From the NCBI RefSeq assembly GCF_027744825.2, contig NW_026527078.1:124001-188000 (forward strand): a stretch of 64,000 nucleotides of DNA, read 5' to 3'. The position numbers and the translations under genes are program-made. Of the stretch, positions 48,301 to 61,661 are shown one piece after another; the first letter of the stretch is position 1; the number at the start of each line of letters is the position of its first letter. The notes below the pieces were generated by a model, which was given only the letters and a program-made list of their open reading frames with translations, had not been told where the DNA came from and ran no database searches. Source of the DNA: Synchiropus splendidus (lineage: Eukaryota; Chordata; Actinopteri; Syngnathiformes; Callionymidae).

Positions 48301-51300
48301 TAAACTGTCTGAAGTGTTTTTCCAAAGTTATCAACACTTTTATGTTTGGCGTTCCGAAACCCACCTTATCTCAGGCTGAAAAGCGTTTTTACGCATTGTG
48401 CCATAACTTTTCAGGGAAGCTTCAGAACATGAAATTTTAACCTCCCACTATAGCAGAAAGGGTCTTTCTAGTAGGTGCACATCAAATCTAAGCTGTCTGA
48501 AGTGTTTTTCGAAAGTTATCAACACTTTTATGTTTGGCGTTCCGAAACCCACCTTATCTCAGGCTGAAAAGCGTTTTTACGCATTGTGCCATAACTTTTC
48601 AGGGAAGCTTCAGAACATGAAATTTTAACCTCCCACTATAGCAGAAAGGGTCTTTCTAGTAGGTGCACATCAAATCTAAGCTCTCTGAAGTGTTTTTCGA
48701 AAGTTATCAACACTTTTATGTTTGGCCTTCCGAAACCCACCTTATCTCAGGCTGAAAAGCGTTTTTGTACATTGTGCCATAACTTTTCAGGGAAGCTTCA
48801 GAACATGAAATTTTAACCTCCCACTATAGCAGAAAGGGTCTTTCTAGTAGTTGCACATCAAATCTAAACTGTCTGAAGTGTTTTTCCAAAGTTATTAACA
48901 CTTTTATGTTTGGCGTTCCGAAACCCACCTTATCTCAGGCTGAAAAGCGTTTTTGTGCATTGTGCCATAACTTTTCAGGGAAGCTTCAGAACATGAAATT
49001 TTAACCTCCCACTATAGCAGAAAGGGTCTTTCTAGTAGTTGCACATCAAATCTAAACTGTCTGAAGTGTTTTTCCAAAGTTATCAACACTTTTATGTTTG
49101 GCGTTCCGAAACCCACCTTATCTCAGGCTGAAAAGCGTTTTTGTGCATTGTGCCATAACTTTTCAGGGAAGCTTCAGAACATGAAATTTTAACCTCCCAC
49201 TATAGCAGAAAGGGTCTTTCTAGTAGTTGCACATCAAATCTAAGCTGTCTGAAGTGTTTTTCAAAAGTTATCAACACTTTTATGTTTGGCGTTCCGAAAC
49301 CCACCTTATCTCAGGCTGAAAAGCGTTTTTGTGCATTGTGCCATAACTTTTCAGGGAAGCTTCAGAACATGAAATTTTAACCTCCCACTATAGCAGAAAG
49401 GGTCTTTCTAGTAGTTGCACATCAAATCTAAACTGTCTGAAGTGTTTTTCCAAAGTTATTAACACTTTTATGTTTGGCGTTGCGAAACCCACCTTATCTC
49501 AGGCTGAAAAGCGTTTTTGTGCATTGTGCCATAACTTTTCAGGGAAGCTTCAGAACATGAAATTTTAACCTCCCACTATAGCAGAAAGGGTCTTTCTAGT
49601 AGTTGGACATCAAATCTAAACTGTCTGAAGTGTTTTTCCAAAGTTATTAACACTTTTATGTTTGGCGTTCCGAAACCTACCTTATCTCAGGCTGAAAAGC
49701 GTTTTTGTGCATTGTGCCATAACTTTTCAGGGAAGCTTCAGAACATGAAATTTTAACCTCCCACTATAGCAGAAAGGGTCTTTCTAGTAGTTGCACATCA
49801 AATCTAAACTGTCTGAAGTGTTTTTCCAAAGTTATCAACACTTTTATGTTTGGCGTTCCGAAACCCACCTTATCTCAGGCTGAAAAGCGTTTTTGTGCAT
49901 TGTGCCATAACTTTTCAGGGAAGCTTCAGAACATGAAATTTTAACCTCCCACTATAGCAGAAAGGGTCTTTCTAGTAGTTGCACATCAAATCTAAGCTGT
50001 CTGAAGTGTTTTTCAAAAGTTATCAACACTTTTATGTTTGGCGTTCCGAAACCCACCTTATCTCAGGCTGAAAAGCGTTTTTGTGCATTGTGCCATAACT
50101 TTTCAGGAAAGCTTCAGAACATGAAATTTTAACCTCCCACTATAGCAGAAAGGGTCTTTCTAGTAGTTGCACATCAAATCTAAACTGTCTGAAGTGTTTT
50201 TCCAAAGTTATTAACACTTTTATGTTTGGCGTTCCGAAACCCACCTTATCTCAGGCTGAAAAGCGTTTTTGTGCATTGTGCCATAACTTTTCAGGGAAGC
50301 TTCAGAACATGAAATTTTAACCTCCCACCATAGCAGAAAGGGTCTTTCTAGTAGTTGCACATCAAATCTAAACTGTCTGAAGTGTTTTTCCAAAGTTATT
50401 AACACTTTTATGTTTGGCGTTCCGAAACCCACCTTATCTCAGGCTGAAAAGCGTTTTTGTGCATTGTGCCATAACTTTTCAGGGAAGCTTCAGAACATGA
50501 AATTTTAACCTCCCACTATAGCAGAAAGGGTCTTTCTAGTAGTTGCACATCAAATCTAAACTGTCTGAAGTGTTTTTCCAAAGTTATTAACACTTTTATG
50601 TTTGGCGTTCCGAAACCCACCTTATCTCAGGCTGAAAAGCGTTTTTGTGCATTGTGCCATAACTTTTCAGGGAAGCTTCAGAACATGAAATTTTAACCTC
50701 CCACTATAGCAGAAAGGGTCTTTCTAGTAGTTGCACATCAAATCTAAGCTGTCTGAAGTGTTTTTCAAAAGTTATCAACACTTTTATGTTTGGCGTTCCG
50801 AAACCCACCTTATCTCAGGCTGAAAAGCGTTTTTGTGCATTGTGCCATAACTTTTCAGGAAAGCTTCAGAACATGAAATTTTAACCTCCCACTATAGCAG
50901 AAAGGGTCTTTCTAGTAGTTGCACATCAAATCTAAACTGTCTGAAGTGTTTTTCCAAAGTTATCAACACTTTTATGTTTGGCGTTCCGAAACCCACCTTA
51001 TCTCAGGCTGAAAAGCGTTTTTACGCATTGTGCCATAACTTTTCAGGGAAGCTTCAGAACATGAAATTTTAACCTCCCACTATAGCAGAAAGGGTCTTTC
51101 TAGTAGTTGCACATCAAATCTAAACTGTCTGAAGTGTTTTTCCAAAGTTATTAACACTTTTATGTTTGGCGTTCCGAAACCCACCTTATCTCAGGCTGAA
51201 AAGCGTTTTTGTGCATTGTGCCATAACTTTTCAGGGAAGCTTCAGAACATGAAATTTTAACCTCCCACTATAGCAGAAAGGGTCTTTCTAGTAGTTGCAC

Positions 51301-51321
51301 ATCAAATCTAAACTGTCTGAA
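45306..51321 (+). repeat. 17-19-monomer HOR 'delta', two copies
   Basis: Copy one starts G(ACG), S, T, Cg, A, T, Cg, A(caggaaag), T, T, A(caggaaag), Ca, T (45306-47749). Copy two repeats this from 48502 to 51321, with two extra T monomers inserted, so the offset grows from 17 to 19 monomers. The G monomers at 45306 and 48502 both carry ACG at 78-80, which no other G monomer in the window shows. Between them lies S, Cg, T, Ca (47750-48501). Confidence 0.7.
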
Positions 51322-54300
51322 GTGTTTTTCCAAAGTTATTAACACTTTTATGTTTGGCGTTCCGAAACCCACCTTATCTCAGGCTGAAAAGCGTTTTTGT
51401 GCATTGTGCCATAACTTTTCAGGGAAGCTTCAGAACATGAAATTTTAACCTCCCACTATAGCAGAAAGGGTCTTTCTAGTAGTTGCACATCAAATCTAAA
51501 CTGTCTGAAGTGTTTTTCCAAAGTTATTAACACTTTTATGTTTGGCGTTCCGAAACCCACCTTATCTCAGGCTGAAAAGCGTTTTTGTGCATTGTGCCAT
51601 AACTTTTCAGGGAAGCTTCAGAACATGAAATTTTAACCTCCCACTATAGCAGAAAGGGTCTTTCTAGTAGTTGCACATCAAATCTAAACTGTCTGAAGTG
51701 TTTTTCCAAAGTTATCAACACTTTTATGTTTGGCGTTCCGAAACCCACCTTATCTCAGGCTGAAAAGCGTTTTTACGCATTGTGCCATAACTTTTCAGGG
51801 AAGCTTCAGAACATGAAATTTTAACCTCCCACTATAGCAGAAAGGGTCTTTCTAGTAGTTGCACATCAAATCTAAGCTGTCTGAAGTGTTTTTCAAAAGT
51901 TATCAACACTTTTATGTTTGGCGTTCCGAAACCCACCTTATCTCAGGCTGAAAAGCGTTTTTGTGCATTGTGCCATAACTTTTCAGGAAAGCTTCAGAAC
52001 ATGAAATTTTAACCTCCCACTATAGCAGAAAGGGTCTTTCTAGTAGTTGCACATCAAATCTAAACTGTCTGAAGTGTTTTTCCAAAGTTATCAACACTTT
52101 TATGTTTGGCGTTCCGAAACCCACCTTATCTCAGGCTGAAAAGCGTTTTTACGCATTGTGCCATAACTTTTCAGGGAAGCTTCAGAACATGAAATTTTAA
52201 CCTCCCACTATAGCAGAAAGGGTCTTTCTAGTAGTTGCACATCAAATCTAAACTGTCTGAAGTGTTTTTCCAAAGTTATTAACACTTTTATGTTTGGCGT
52301 TCCGAAACCCACCTTATCTCAGGCTGAAAAGCGTTTTTGTGCATTGTGCCATAACTTTTCAGGGAAGCTTCAGAACATGAAATTTTAACCTCCCACTATA
52401 GCAGAAAGGGTCTTTCTAGTAGTTGCACATCAAATCTAAACTGTCTGAAGTGTTTTTCCAAAGTTATTAACACTTTTATGTTTGGCGTTCCGAAACCCAC
52501 CTTATCTCAGGCTGAAAAGCGTTTTTGTGCATTGTGCCATAACTTTTCAGGGAAGCTTCAGAACATGAAATTTTAACCTCCCACTATAGCAGAAAGGGTC
52601 TTTCTAGTAGTTGCACATCAAATCTAAACTGTCTGAAGTGTTTTTCCAAAGTTATTAACACTTTTATGTTTGGCGTTCCGAAACCCACCTTATCTCAGGC
52701 TGAAAAGCGTTTTTGTGCATTGTGCCATAACTTTTCAGGGAAGCTTCAGAACATGAAATTTTAACCTCCCACTATAGCAGAAAGGGTCTTTCTAGTAGTT
52801 GCACATCAAATCTAAACTGTCTGAAGTGTTTTTCCAAAGTTATCAACACTTTTATGTTTGGCGTTCCGAAACCCACCTTATCTCAGGCTGAAAAGCGTTT
52901 TTACGCATTGTGCCATAACTTTTCAGGGAAGCTTCAGAACATGAAATTTTAACCTCCCACTATAGCAGAAAGGGTCTTTCTAGTAGGTGCACATCAAATC
53001 TAAGCTGTCTGAAGTGTTTTTCGAAAGTTAGCAACACTTTTATGTTTGGCGTTCCGAAACCCACCTTATCTCAGGCTGAAAAGCGTTTTTGTGCATTGTG
53101 CCATAACTTTTCAGGGAAGCTTCAGAACATGAAATTTTAACCTCCCACTATAGCAGAAAGGGTCTTTCTAGTAGTTGCACATCAAATCTAAACTGTCTGA
53201 AGTGTTTTTCCAAAGTTATTAACACTTTTATGTTTGGCGTTCCGAAACCCACCTTATCTCAGGCTGAAAAGCGTTTTTGTGCATTGTGCCATAACTTTTC
53301 AGGGAAGCTTCAGAACATGAAATTTTAACCTCCCACTATAGCAGAAAGGGTCTTTCTAGTAGTTGCACATCAAATCTAAACTGTCTGAAGTGTTTTTCCA
53401 AAGTTATTAACACTTTTATGTTTGGCGTTCCGAAACCCACCTTATCTCAGGCTGAAAAGCGTTTTTGTGCATTGTGCCATAACTTTTCAGGGAAGCTTCA
53501 GAACATGAAATTTTAACCTCCCACTATAGCAGAAAGGGTCTTTCTAGTAGTTGCACATCAAATCTAAGCTGTCTGAAGTGTTTTTCAAAAGTTATCAACA
53601 CTTTTATGTTTGGCGTTCCGAAACCCACCTTATCTCAGGCTGAAAAGCGTTTTTGTGCATTGTGCCATAACTTTTCAGGAAAGCTTCAGAACATGAAATT
53701 TTAACCTCCCACTATAGCAGAAAGGGTCTTTCTAGTAGTTGCACATCAAATCTAAACTGTCTGAAGTGTTTTTCCAAAGTTATCAACACTTTTATGTTTG
53801 GCGTTCCGAAACCCACCTTATCTCAGGCTGAAAAGCGGTTTTACGCATTGTGCCATAACTTTTCAGGGAAGCTTCAGAACATGAAATTTTAACCTCCCAC
53901 TATAGCAGAAAGGGTCTTTCTAGTAGTTGCACATCAAATCTAAACTGTCTGAAGTGTTTTTCCAAAGTTATTAACACTTTTATGTTTGGCGTTCCGAAAC
54001 CCACCTTATCTCAGGCTGAAAAGCGTTTTTGTGCATTGTGCCATAACTTTTCAGGGAAGCTTCAGAACATGAAATTTTAACCTCCCACTATAGCAGAAAG
54101 GGTCTTTCTAGTAGTTGCACATCAAATCTAAACTGTCTGAAGTGTTTTTCCAAAGTTATTAACACTTTTATGTTTGGCGTTCCGAAACCCACCTTATCTC
54201 AGGCTGAAAAGCGTTTTTGTGCATTGTGCCATAACTTTTCAGGGAAGCTTCAGAACATGAAATTTTAACCTCCCACTATAGCAGAAAGGGTCTTTCTAGT

Positions 54301-54893
54301 AGTTGCACATCAAATCTAAACTGTCTGAAGTGTTTTTCCAAAGTTATTAACACTTTTATGTTTGGCGTTCCGAAACCCACCTTATCTCAGGCTGAAAAGC
54401 GTTTTTGTGCATTGTGCCATAACTTTTCAGGGAAGCTTCAGAACATGAAATTTTAACCTCCCACTATAGCAGAAAGGGTCTTTCTAGTAGTTGCACATCA
54501 AATCTAAACTGTCTGAAGTGTTTTTCCAAAGTTATCAACACTTTTATGTTTGGCGTTCCGAAACCCACCTTATCTCAGGCTGAAAAGCGTTTTTACGCAT
54601 TGTGCCATAACTTTTCAGGGAAGCTTCAGAACATGAAATTTTAACCTCCCACTATAGCAGAAAGGGTCTTTCTAGTAGGTGCACATCAAATCTAAGCTGT
54701 CTGAAGTGTTTTTCGAAAGTTATCAACACTTTTATGTTTGGCGTTCCGAAACCCACCTTATCTCAGGCTGAAAAGCGTTTTTGTGCATTGTGCCATAACT
54801 TTTCAGGGAAGCTTCAGAACATGAAATTTTAACCTCCCACTATAGCAGATAGGGTCTTTCTAGTAGTTGCACATCAAATCTAAACTGTCTGAA
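50758..54893 (+). repeat. 6- and 9-monomer HORs (A-Ca-T-T-T-Ca with or without G-T-T)
   Basis: A(caggaaag), Ca, T, T, T, Ca appears at 50758-51885, 51886-53013 and 53578-54705. The second is followed by G, T, T before the third starts, and the third is followed by G, so a 6-mer (1128 bp) and a 9-mer (1692 bp) coexist. Copies are nearly identical apart from gttagcaac at 53014 and gcggtttt in the monomer at 53766. This is the most regular stretch in the last 20 kb. Confidence 0.78.
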
Positions 54894-57149
54894 GTGTTTT
54901 TCCAAAGTTATCAACACTTTTATGTTTGGCGTTCCGAAACCCACCTTATCTCAGGCTGAAAAGCGTTTTTGTGCATTGTGCCATAACTTTTCAGGGAAGC
55001 TTCAGAACATGAAATTTTAACCTCCCACTATAGCAGAAAGGGTCTTTCTAGTAGTTGCACATCAAATCTAAACTGTCTGAAGTGTTTTTCCAAAGTTATT
55101 AACACTTTTATGTTTGGCGTTCCGAAACCCACCTTATCTCAGGCTGAAAAGCGTTTTTGTGCATTGTGCCATAACTTTTCAGGGAAGCTTCAGAACATGA
55201 AATTTTAACCTCCCACTATAGCAGAAAGGGTCTTTCTAGTAGTTGCACATCAAATCTAAACTGTCTGAAGTGTTTTTCCAAAGTTATCAACACTTTTATG
55301 TTTGGCGTTCCGAAACCCACCTTGTCTCAGGCTGAAAAGCGTTTTTACGCATTGTGCCATAACTTTTCAGGGAAGCTTCAGAACATGAAATTTTAACCTC
55401 CCACTATAGCAGAAAGGGTCTTTCTAGTAGGTGCACATCAAATCTAAGCTGTCTGAAGTGTTTTTCGAAAGTTATCAACACTTTTATGTTTGGCGTTCCG
55501 AAACCCACCTTATCTCAGGCTGAAAAGCGTTTTTGTGCATTGTGCCATAACTTTTCAGGGAAGCTTAAGAACATGAAATTTTAACCTCCCACTAAAGCAG
55601 AAAGGGTCTTTCTAGTAGTTGCACATCAAATCTAAACTGTCTGAAGTGTTTTTCCAAAGTTATTAACACTTTTATGTTTGGCGTTCCGAAACCCACCTTA
55701 TCTCAGGCTGAAAAGCGTTTTTGTGCATTGTGCCATAACTTTTCAGGGAAGCTTCAGAACATGAAATTTTAACCTCCCACTATAGCAGAAAGGGTCTTTC
55801 TGGTAGTTGCACATCAAATCTAAACTGTCTGAAGTGTTTTTCCAAAGTTATCAACACTTTTATGTTTGGCGTTCCGAAACCCACCTTATCTCAGGCTGAA
55901 AAGCGTTTTTACGCATTGTGCCATAACTTTTCAGGGAAGCTTCAGAACATGAAATTTTAACCTCCCACTATAGCAGAAAGGGTCTTTCTAGTAGTTGCAC
56001 ATCAAATCTAAACTGTCTGAAGTGTTTTTCCAAAGTTATTAACACTTTTATGTTTGGCGTTCCGAAACCCACCTTATCTCAGGCTGAAAAGCGTTTTTGT
56101 GCATTGTGCCATAACTTTTCAGGGAAGCTTCAGAACATGAAATTTTAACCTCCCACTATTGCAGAAAGGGTCTTTCTAGTAGTTGCACATCAAATCTAAA
56201 CTGTCTGAAGTGTTTTTCCAAAGTTATCAACACTTTTATGTTTGGCGTTCCGAAACCCACCTTATCTCAGGCTGAAAAGCGTTTTTGTGCATTGTGCCAT
56301 AACTTTTCAGGGAAGCTTCAGAACATGAAATTTTAACCTCCCACTATAGCAGAAAGGGTCTTTCTAGTAGTTGCACATCAAATCTAAGCTGTCTGAAGTG
56401 TTTTTTAAAAGTTATCAACACTTTTATGTTTGGCGTTCCGAAACCCACCTTATCTCAGGCTGAAAAGCGTTTTTGTGCATTGTGCCATAACTTTTCAGGG
56501 AAGCTTCAGAACATGAAATTTTAACCTCCCACTATAGCAGAAAGGGTCTTTCTAGTAGTTGCACATCAAATCTAAACTGTCTGAAGTGTTTTTCCAAAGT
56601 TATTAACACTTTTATGTTTGGCGTTCCGAAACCCACCTTATCTCAGGCTGAAAAGAGTTTTTGTGCATTGTGCCATAACTTTTCAGGGAAGCTTCAGAAC
56701 ATGAAATTTTAACCTCCCACTATAGCAGAAAGGGTCTTTCTAGTAGTTGCACATCAAATCTAAACTGTCTGAAGTGTTTTTCCAAAGTTATTAACACTTT
56801 TATGTTTGGCGTTCCGAAACCCACCTTATCTCAGGCTGAAAAGCGTTTTTGTGCATTGTGCCATAACTTTTCAGGGAAGCTTCAGAACATGAAATTTTAA
56901 CCTCCCACTATAGCAGAAAGGGTCTTTCTAGTAGTTGCACATCAAATCTAAACTGTCTGAAGTGTTTTTCCAAAGTTATTAACACTTTTATGTTTGGCGT
57001 TCCGAAACCCACCTTATCTCAGGCTGAAAAGCGTTTTTGTGCATTGTGCCATAACTTTTCAGGGAAGCTTCAGAACATGAAATTTTAACCTCCCACTATA
57101 GCAGAAAGGGTCTTTCTAGTAGTTGCACATCAAATCTAAACTGTCTGAA
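54894..57149 (+). repeat. Mixed block including left copy of a long-range duplication
   Basis: Order Cg, T, Ca, G, T, Ca, T, Cg, A, T, T, T. The part at 55270-56585 is repeated near the right end of the window (62226-63716). Shared private changes are ccttgtctc in Ca, actaaagc at the end of G, and a C9-to-T change in A that gives ttaaaag. The monomer at 56586 has gaaaagagt, one of few losses of the agCG site. Confidence 0.72.
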
Positions 57150-60100
57150 TTGTTTTTCCAAAGTTATCAACACTTTTATGTTTGGCGTTCCGAAACCCAC
57201 CTTATCTCAGGCTGAAAAGCGTTTTTGTGCATTGTGCCATAACTTTTCAGGGAAGCTTCAGAACATGAAATTTTAACCTCCCACTATAGCAGAAAGGGTC
57301 TTTCTAGTAGTTGCACATCAAATCTAAGCTGTCTGAAGTGTTTTTCAAAAGTTATCAACACTTTTATGTTTGGCGTTCCGAAACCCACCTTATCTCAGGC
57401 TGAAAAGCGTTTTTGTGCATTGTGCCATAACTTTTCAGGAAAGCTTCAGAACATGAAATTTTAACCTCCCACTATAGCAGAAAGGGTCTTTCTAGTAGTT
57501 GCACATCAAATCTAAACTGTCTGAAGTGTTTTTCCAAAGTTATTAACACTTTTATGTTTGGCGTTCCGAAACCCACCTTATCTCAGGCTGAAAAGCGTTT
57601 TTGTGCATTGTGCCATAACTTTTCAGGGAAGCTTCAGAACATGAAATTTTAACCTCCCACTATAGCAGAAAGGGTCTTTCTAGTAGTTGCACATCAAATC
57701 TAAACTGTCTGAAGTGTTTTTCCAAAGTTATCAACACTTTTATGTTTGGCGTTCCGAAACCCACCTTATCTCAGGCTGAAAAGCGTTTTTACGCATTGTG
57801 CCATAACTTTTCAGGGAAGCTTCAGAACATGAAATTTTAACCTCCCACTATAGCAGAAAGGGTCTTTCTAGTAGTTGCACATCAAATCTAAACTGTCTGA
57901 AGTGTTTTTCCAAAGTTATCAACACTTTTATGTTTGGCGTTCCGAAACCCACCTTATCTCAGGCTGAAAAGCGTTTTTGTGCATTGTGCCATAACTTTTC
58001 AGGGAAGCTTCAGAACATGAAATTTTAACCTCCCACTATAGCAGAAAGGGTCTTTCTAGTAGTTGCACATCAAATCTAAACTGTCTGAAGTGTTTTTCCA
58101 AAGTTATCAACACTTTTATGTTTGGCGTTCCGAAACCCACCTTATCTCAGGCTGAAAAGCGTTTTTACGCATTGTGCCATAACTTTTCAGGGAAGCTTCA
58201 GAACATGAAATTTTAACCTCCCACTATAGCAGAAAGGGTCTTTCTAGTAGGTGCACATCAAATCTAAGCTGTCTGAAGTGTTTTTCGAAAGTTATCAACA
58301 CTTTTATGTTTGGCGTTCCGAAACCCACCTTATCTCAGGCTGAAAAGCGTTTTTGTGCATTGTGCAATAACTTTTCAGGGAAGCTTCAGAACATGAAATT
58401 TTAACCTCCCACTATAGCAGAAAGGGTCTTTCTAGTAGTTGCACATCAAATCTAAACTGTCTGAAGTGTTTTTCCAAAGTTATCAACACTTTTATGTTTG
58501 GCGTTCCGAAACCCACCTTATCTCAGGCTGAAAAGCGTTTTTACGCATTGTGCCATAACTTTTCAGGGAGGCTTCAGAACATGAAATTTTAACCTCCCAC
58601 TATAGCAGAAAGGGTCTTTCTAGTAGGTGCACATCAAATCTAAGCTCTCTGAAGTGTTTTTCGAAAGTTATCAGCACTTTTATGTTTGGCGTTCCGAAAC
58701 CCACCTTATCTCAGGCTGAAAAGCGTTTTTGTGCATTGTGCCATAACTTTTCAGGGAAGCTTCAGAACATGAAATTTTAACCTCCCACTATAGCAGAAAG
58801 GGTCTTTCTAGTAGTTGCACATCAAATCTAAACTGTCTGAAGTGTTTTTCCAAAGTTATTAACACTTTTATGTTTGGCGTTCCGAAACCCACCTTATCTC
58901 AGGCTGAAAAGCGTTTTTGTGCATTGTGCCATAACTTTTCAGGGAAGCTTCAGAACATGAAATTTTAACCTCCCACTATAGCAGAAAGGGTCTTTCTAGT
59001 AGTTGCACATCAAATCTAAACTGTCTGAAGTGTTTTTCGAAAGTTATCAACACTTTTATGTTTGGCGTTCCGAAACCCACCTTATCTCAGGCTGAAAAGC
59101 GTTTTTGTGCATTGTGCCATAACTTTTCAGGGAAGCTTCAGAACATGAAATTTTAACCTCCCACTATAGCAGAAAGGGTCTTTCTAGTAGTTGCACATCA
59201 AATCTAAACTGTCTGAAGTGTTTTTCCAAAGTTATTAACACTTTTATGTTTGGCGTTCCGAAACCCACCTTATCTCAGGCTGAAAAGCGTTTTTGTGCAT
59301 TGTGCCATAACTTTTCAGGGAAGCTTCAGAACATGAAATTTTAACCTCCCACTATAGCAGAAAGGGTCTTTCTAGTAGTTGCACATCAAATCTAAACTGT
59401 CTGAAGTGTTTTTCCAAAGTTATTAACACTTTTATGTTTGGCGTTCCGAAACCCACCTTATCTCAGGCTGAAAAGCGTTTTTGTGCATTGTGCCATAACT
59501 TTTCAGGGAAGCTTCAGAACATGAAATTTTAACCTCCCACTATAGCAGAAAGGGTCTTTCTAGTAGTTGCACATCAAATCTAAACTGTCTGAAGTGTTTT
59601 TCCAAAGTTATTAACACTTTTATGTTTGGCGTTCCGAAACCCACCTTATCTCAGGCTGAAAAGCGTTTTTGTGCATTGTGCCATAACTTTTCAGGGAAGC
59701 TTCAGAACATGAAATTTTAACCTCCCACTATAGCAGAAAGGGTCTTTCTAGTAGTTGCACATCAAATCTAAACTGTCTGAATTGTTTTTCCAAAGTTATC
59801 AACACTTTTATGTTTGGCGTTCCGAAACCCACCTTATCTCAGGCTGAAAAGCGTTTTTGTGCATTGTGCCATAACTTTTCAGGGAAGCTTCAGAACATGA
59901 AATTTTAACCTCCCACTATAGCAGAAAGGGTCTTTCTAGTAGTTGCACATCAAATCTAAGCTGTCTGAAGTGTTTTTCAAAAGTTATCAACACTTTTATG
60001 TTTGGCGTTCCGAAACCCACCTTATCTCAGGCTGAAAAGCGTTTTTGTGCATTGTGCCATAACTTTTCAGGAAAGCTTCAGAACATGAAATTTTAACCTC

Positions 60101-61661
60101 CCACTATAGCAGAAAGGGTCTTTCTAGTAGTTGCACATCAAATCTAAACTGTCTGAAGTGTTTTTCCAAAGTTATTAACACTTTTATGTTTGGCGTTCCG
60201 AAACCCACCTTATCTCAGGCTGAAAAGCGTTTTTGTGCATTGTGCCATAACTTTTCAGGGAAGCTTCAGAACATGAAATTTTAACCTCCCACTATAGCAG
60301 AAAGGGTCTTTCTAGTAGTTGCACATCAAATCTAAACTGTCTGAAGTGTTTTTCCAAAGTTATCAACACTTTTATGTTTGGCGTTCCGAAACCCACCTTA
60401 TCTCAGGCTGAAAAGCGTTTTTACGCATTGTGCCATAACTTTTCAGGGAAGCTTCAGAACATGAAATTTTAACCTCCCACTATAGCAGAAAGGGTCTTTC
60501 TAGTAGTTGCACATCAAATCTAAACTGTCTGAAGTGTTTTTCCAAAGTTATCAACACTTTTATGTTTGGCGTTCCGAAACCCACCTTATCTCAGGCTGAA
60601 AAGCGTTTTTGTGCATTGTGCCATAACTTTTCAGGGAAGCTTCAGAACATGAAATTTTAACCTCCCACTATAGCAGAAAGGGTCTTTCTAGTAGGTGCAC
60701 ATCAAATCTAAGCTGTCTGAAGTGTTTTTCGAAAGTTATCAACACTTTTATGTTTGGCGTTCCGAAACCCACCTTATCTCAGGCTGAAAAGCGTTTTTGT
60801 GCATTGTGCAATAACTTTTCAGGGAAGCTTCAGAACATGAAATTTTAACCTCCCACTATAGCAGAAAGGGTCTTTCTAGTAGTTGCACATCAAATCTAAA
60901 CTGTCTGAAGTGTTTTTCCAAAGTTATCAACACTTTTATGTTTGGCGTTCCGAAACCCACCTTATCTCAGGCTGAAAAGCGTTTTTACGCATTGTGCCAT
61001 AACTTTTCAGGGAGGCTTCAGAACATGAAATTTTAACCTCCCACTATAGCAGAAAGGGTCTTTCTAGTAGGTGCACATCAAATCTAAGCTCTCTGAAGTG
61101 TTTTTCGAAAGTTATCAGCACTTTTATGTTTGGCGTTCCGAAACCCACCTTATCTCAGGCTGAAAAGCGTTTTTGTGCATTGTGCCATAACTTTTCAGGG
61201 AAGCTTCAGAACATGAAATTTTAACCTCCCACTATAGCAGAAAGGGTCTTTCTAGTAGTTGCACATCAAATCTAAACTGTCTGAAGTGTTTTTCCAAAGT
61301 TATTAACACTTTTATGTTTGGCGTTCCGAAACCCACCTTATCTCAGGCTGAAAAGCGTTTTTGTGCATTGTGCCATAACTTTTCAGGGAAGCTTCAGAAC
61401 ATGAAATTTTAACCTCCCACTATAGCAGAAAGGGTCTTTCTAGTAGTTGCACATCAAATCTAAACTGTCTGAAGTGTTTTTCGAAAGTTATCAACACTTT
61501 TATGTTTGGCGTTCCGAAACCCACCTTATCTCAGGCTGAAAAGCGTTTTTGTGCATTGTGCCATAACTTTTCAGGGAAGCTTCAGAACATGAAATTTTAA
61601 CCTCCCACTATAGCAGAAAGGGTCTTTCTAGTAGTTGCACATCAAATCTAAGCTGTCTGAA
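57150..61661 (+). repeat. 14-/10-monomer duplication 'epsilon'
   Basis: Copy one (57150-59781) is Cg, A, T, Ca, Cg, Ca, G, Ca, S, T, a mosaic G10 monomer, T, T, T. Copy two (59782-61661) has Cg, A, T, Ca, Cg, G, Ca, S, T, mosaic: one Ca is missing. Shared private changes include gaattgttt at the first base, gtgcaataac in G, ggaggcttc in Ca (loses AAGCTT), tcagcac in S (breaks the junction inverted repeat), and an aaactg junction with tcgaaag in the mosaic monomer. The offset is 14 monomers before, and 13 after, the lost Ca. Confidence 0.83.
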
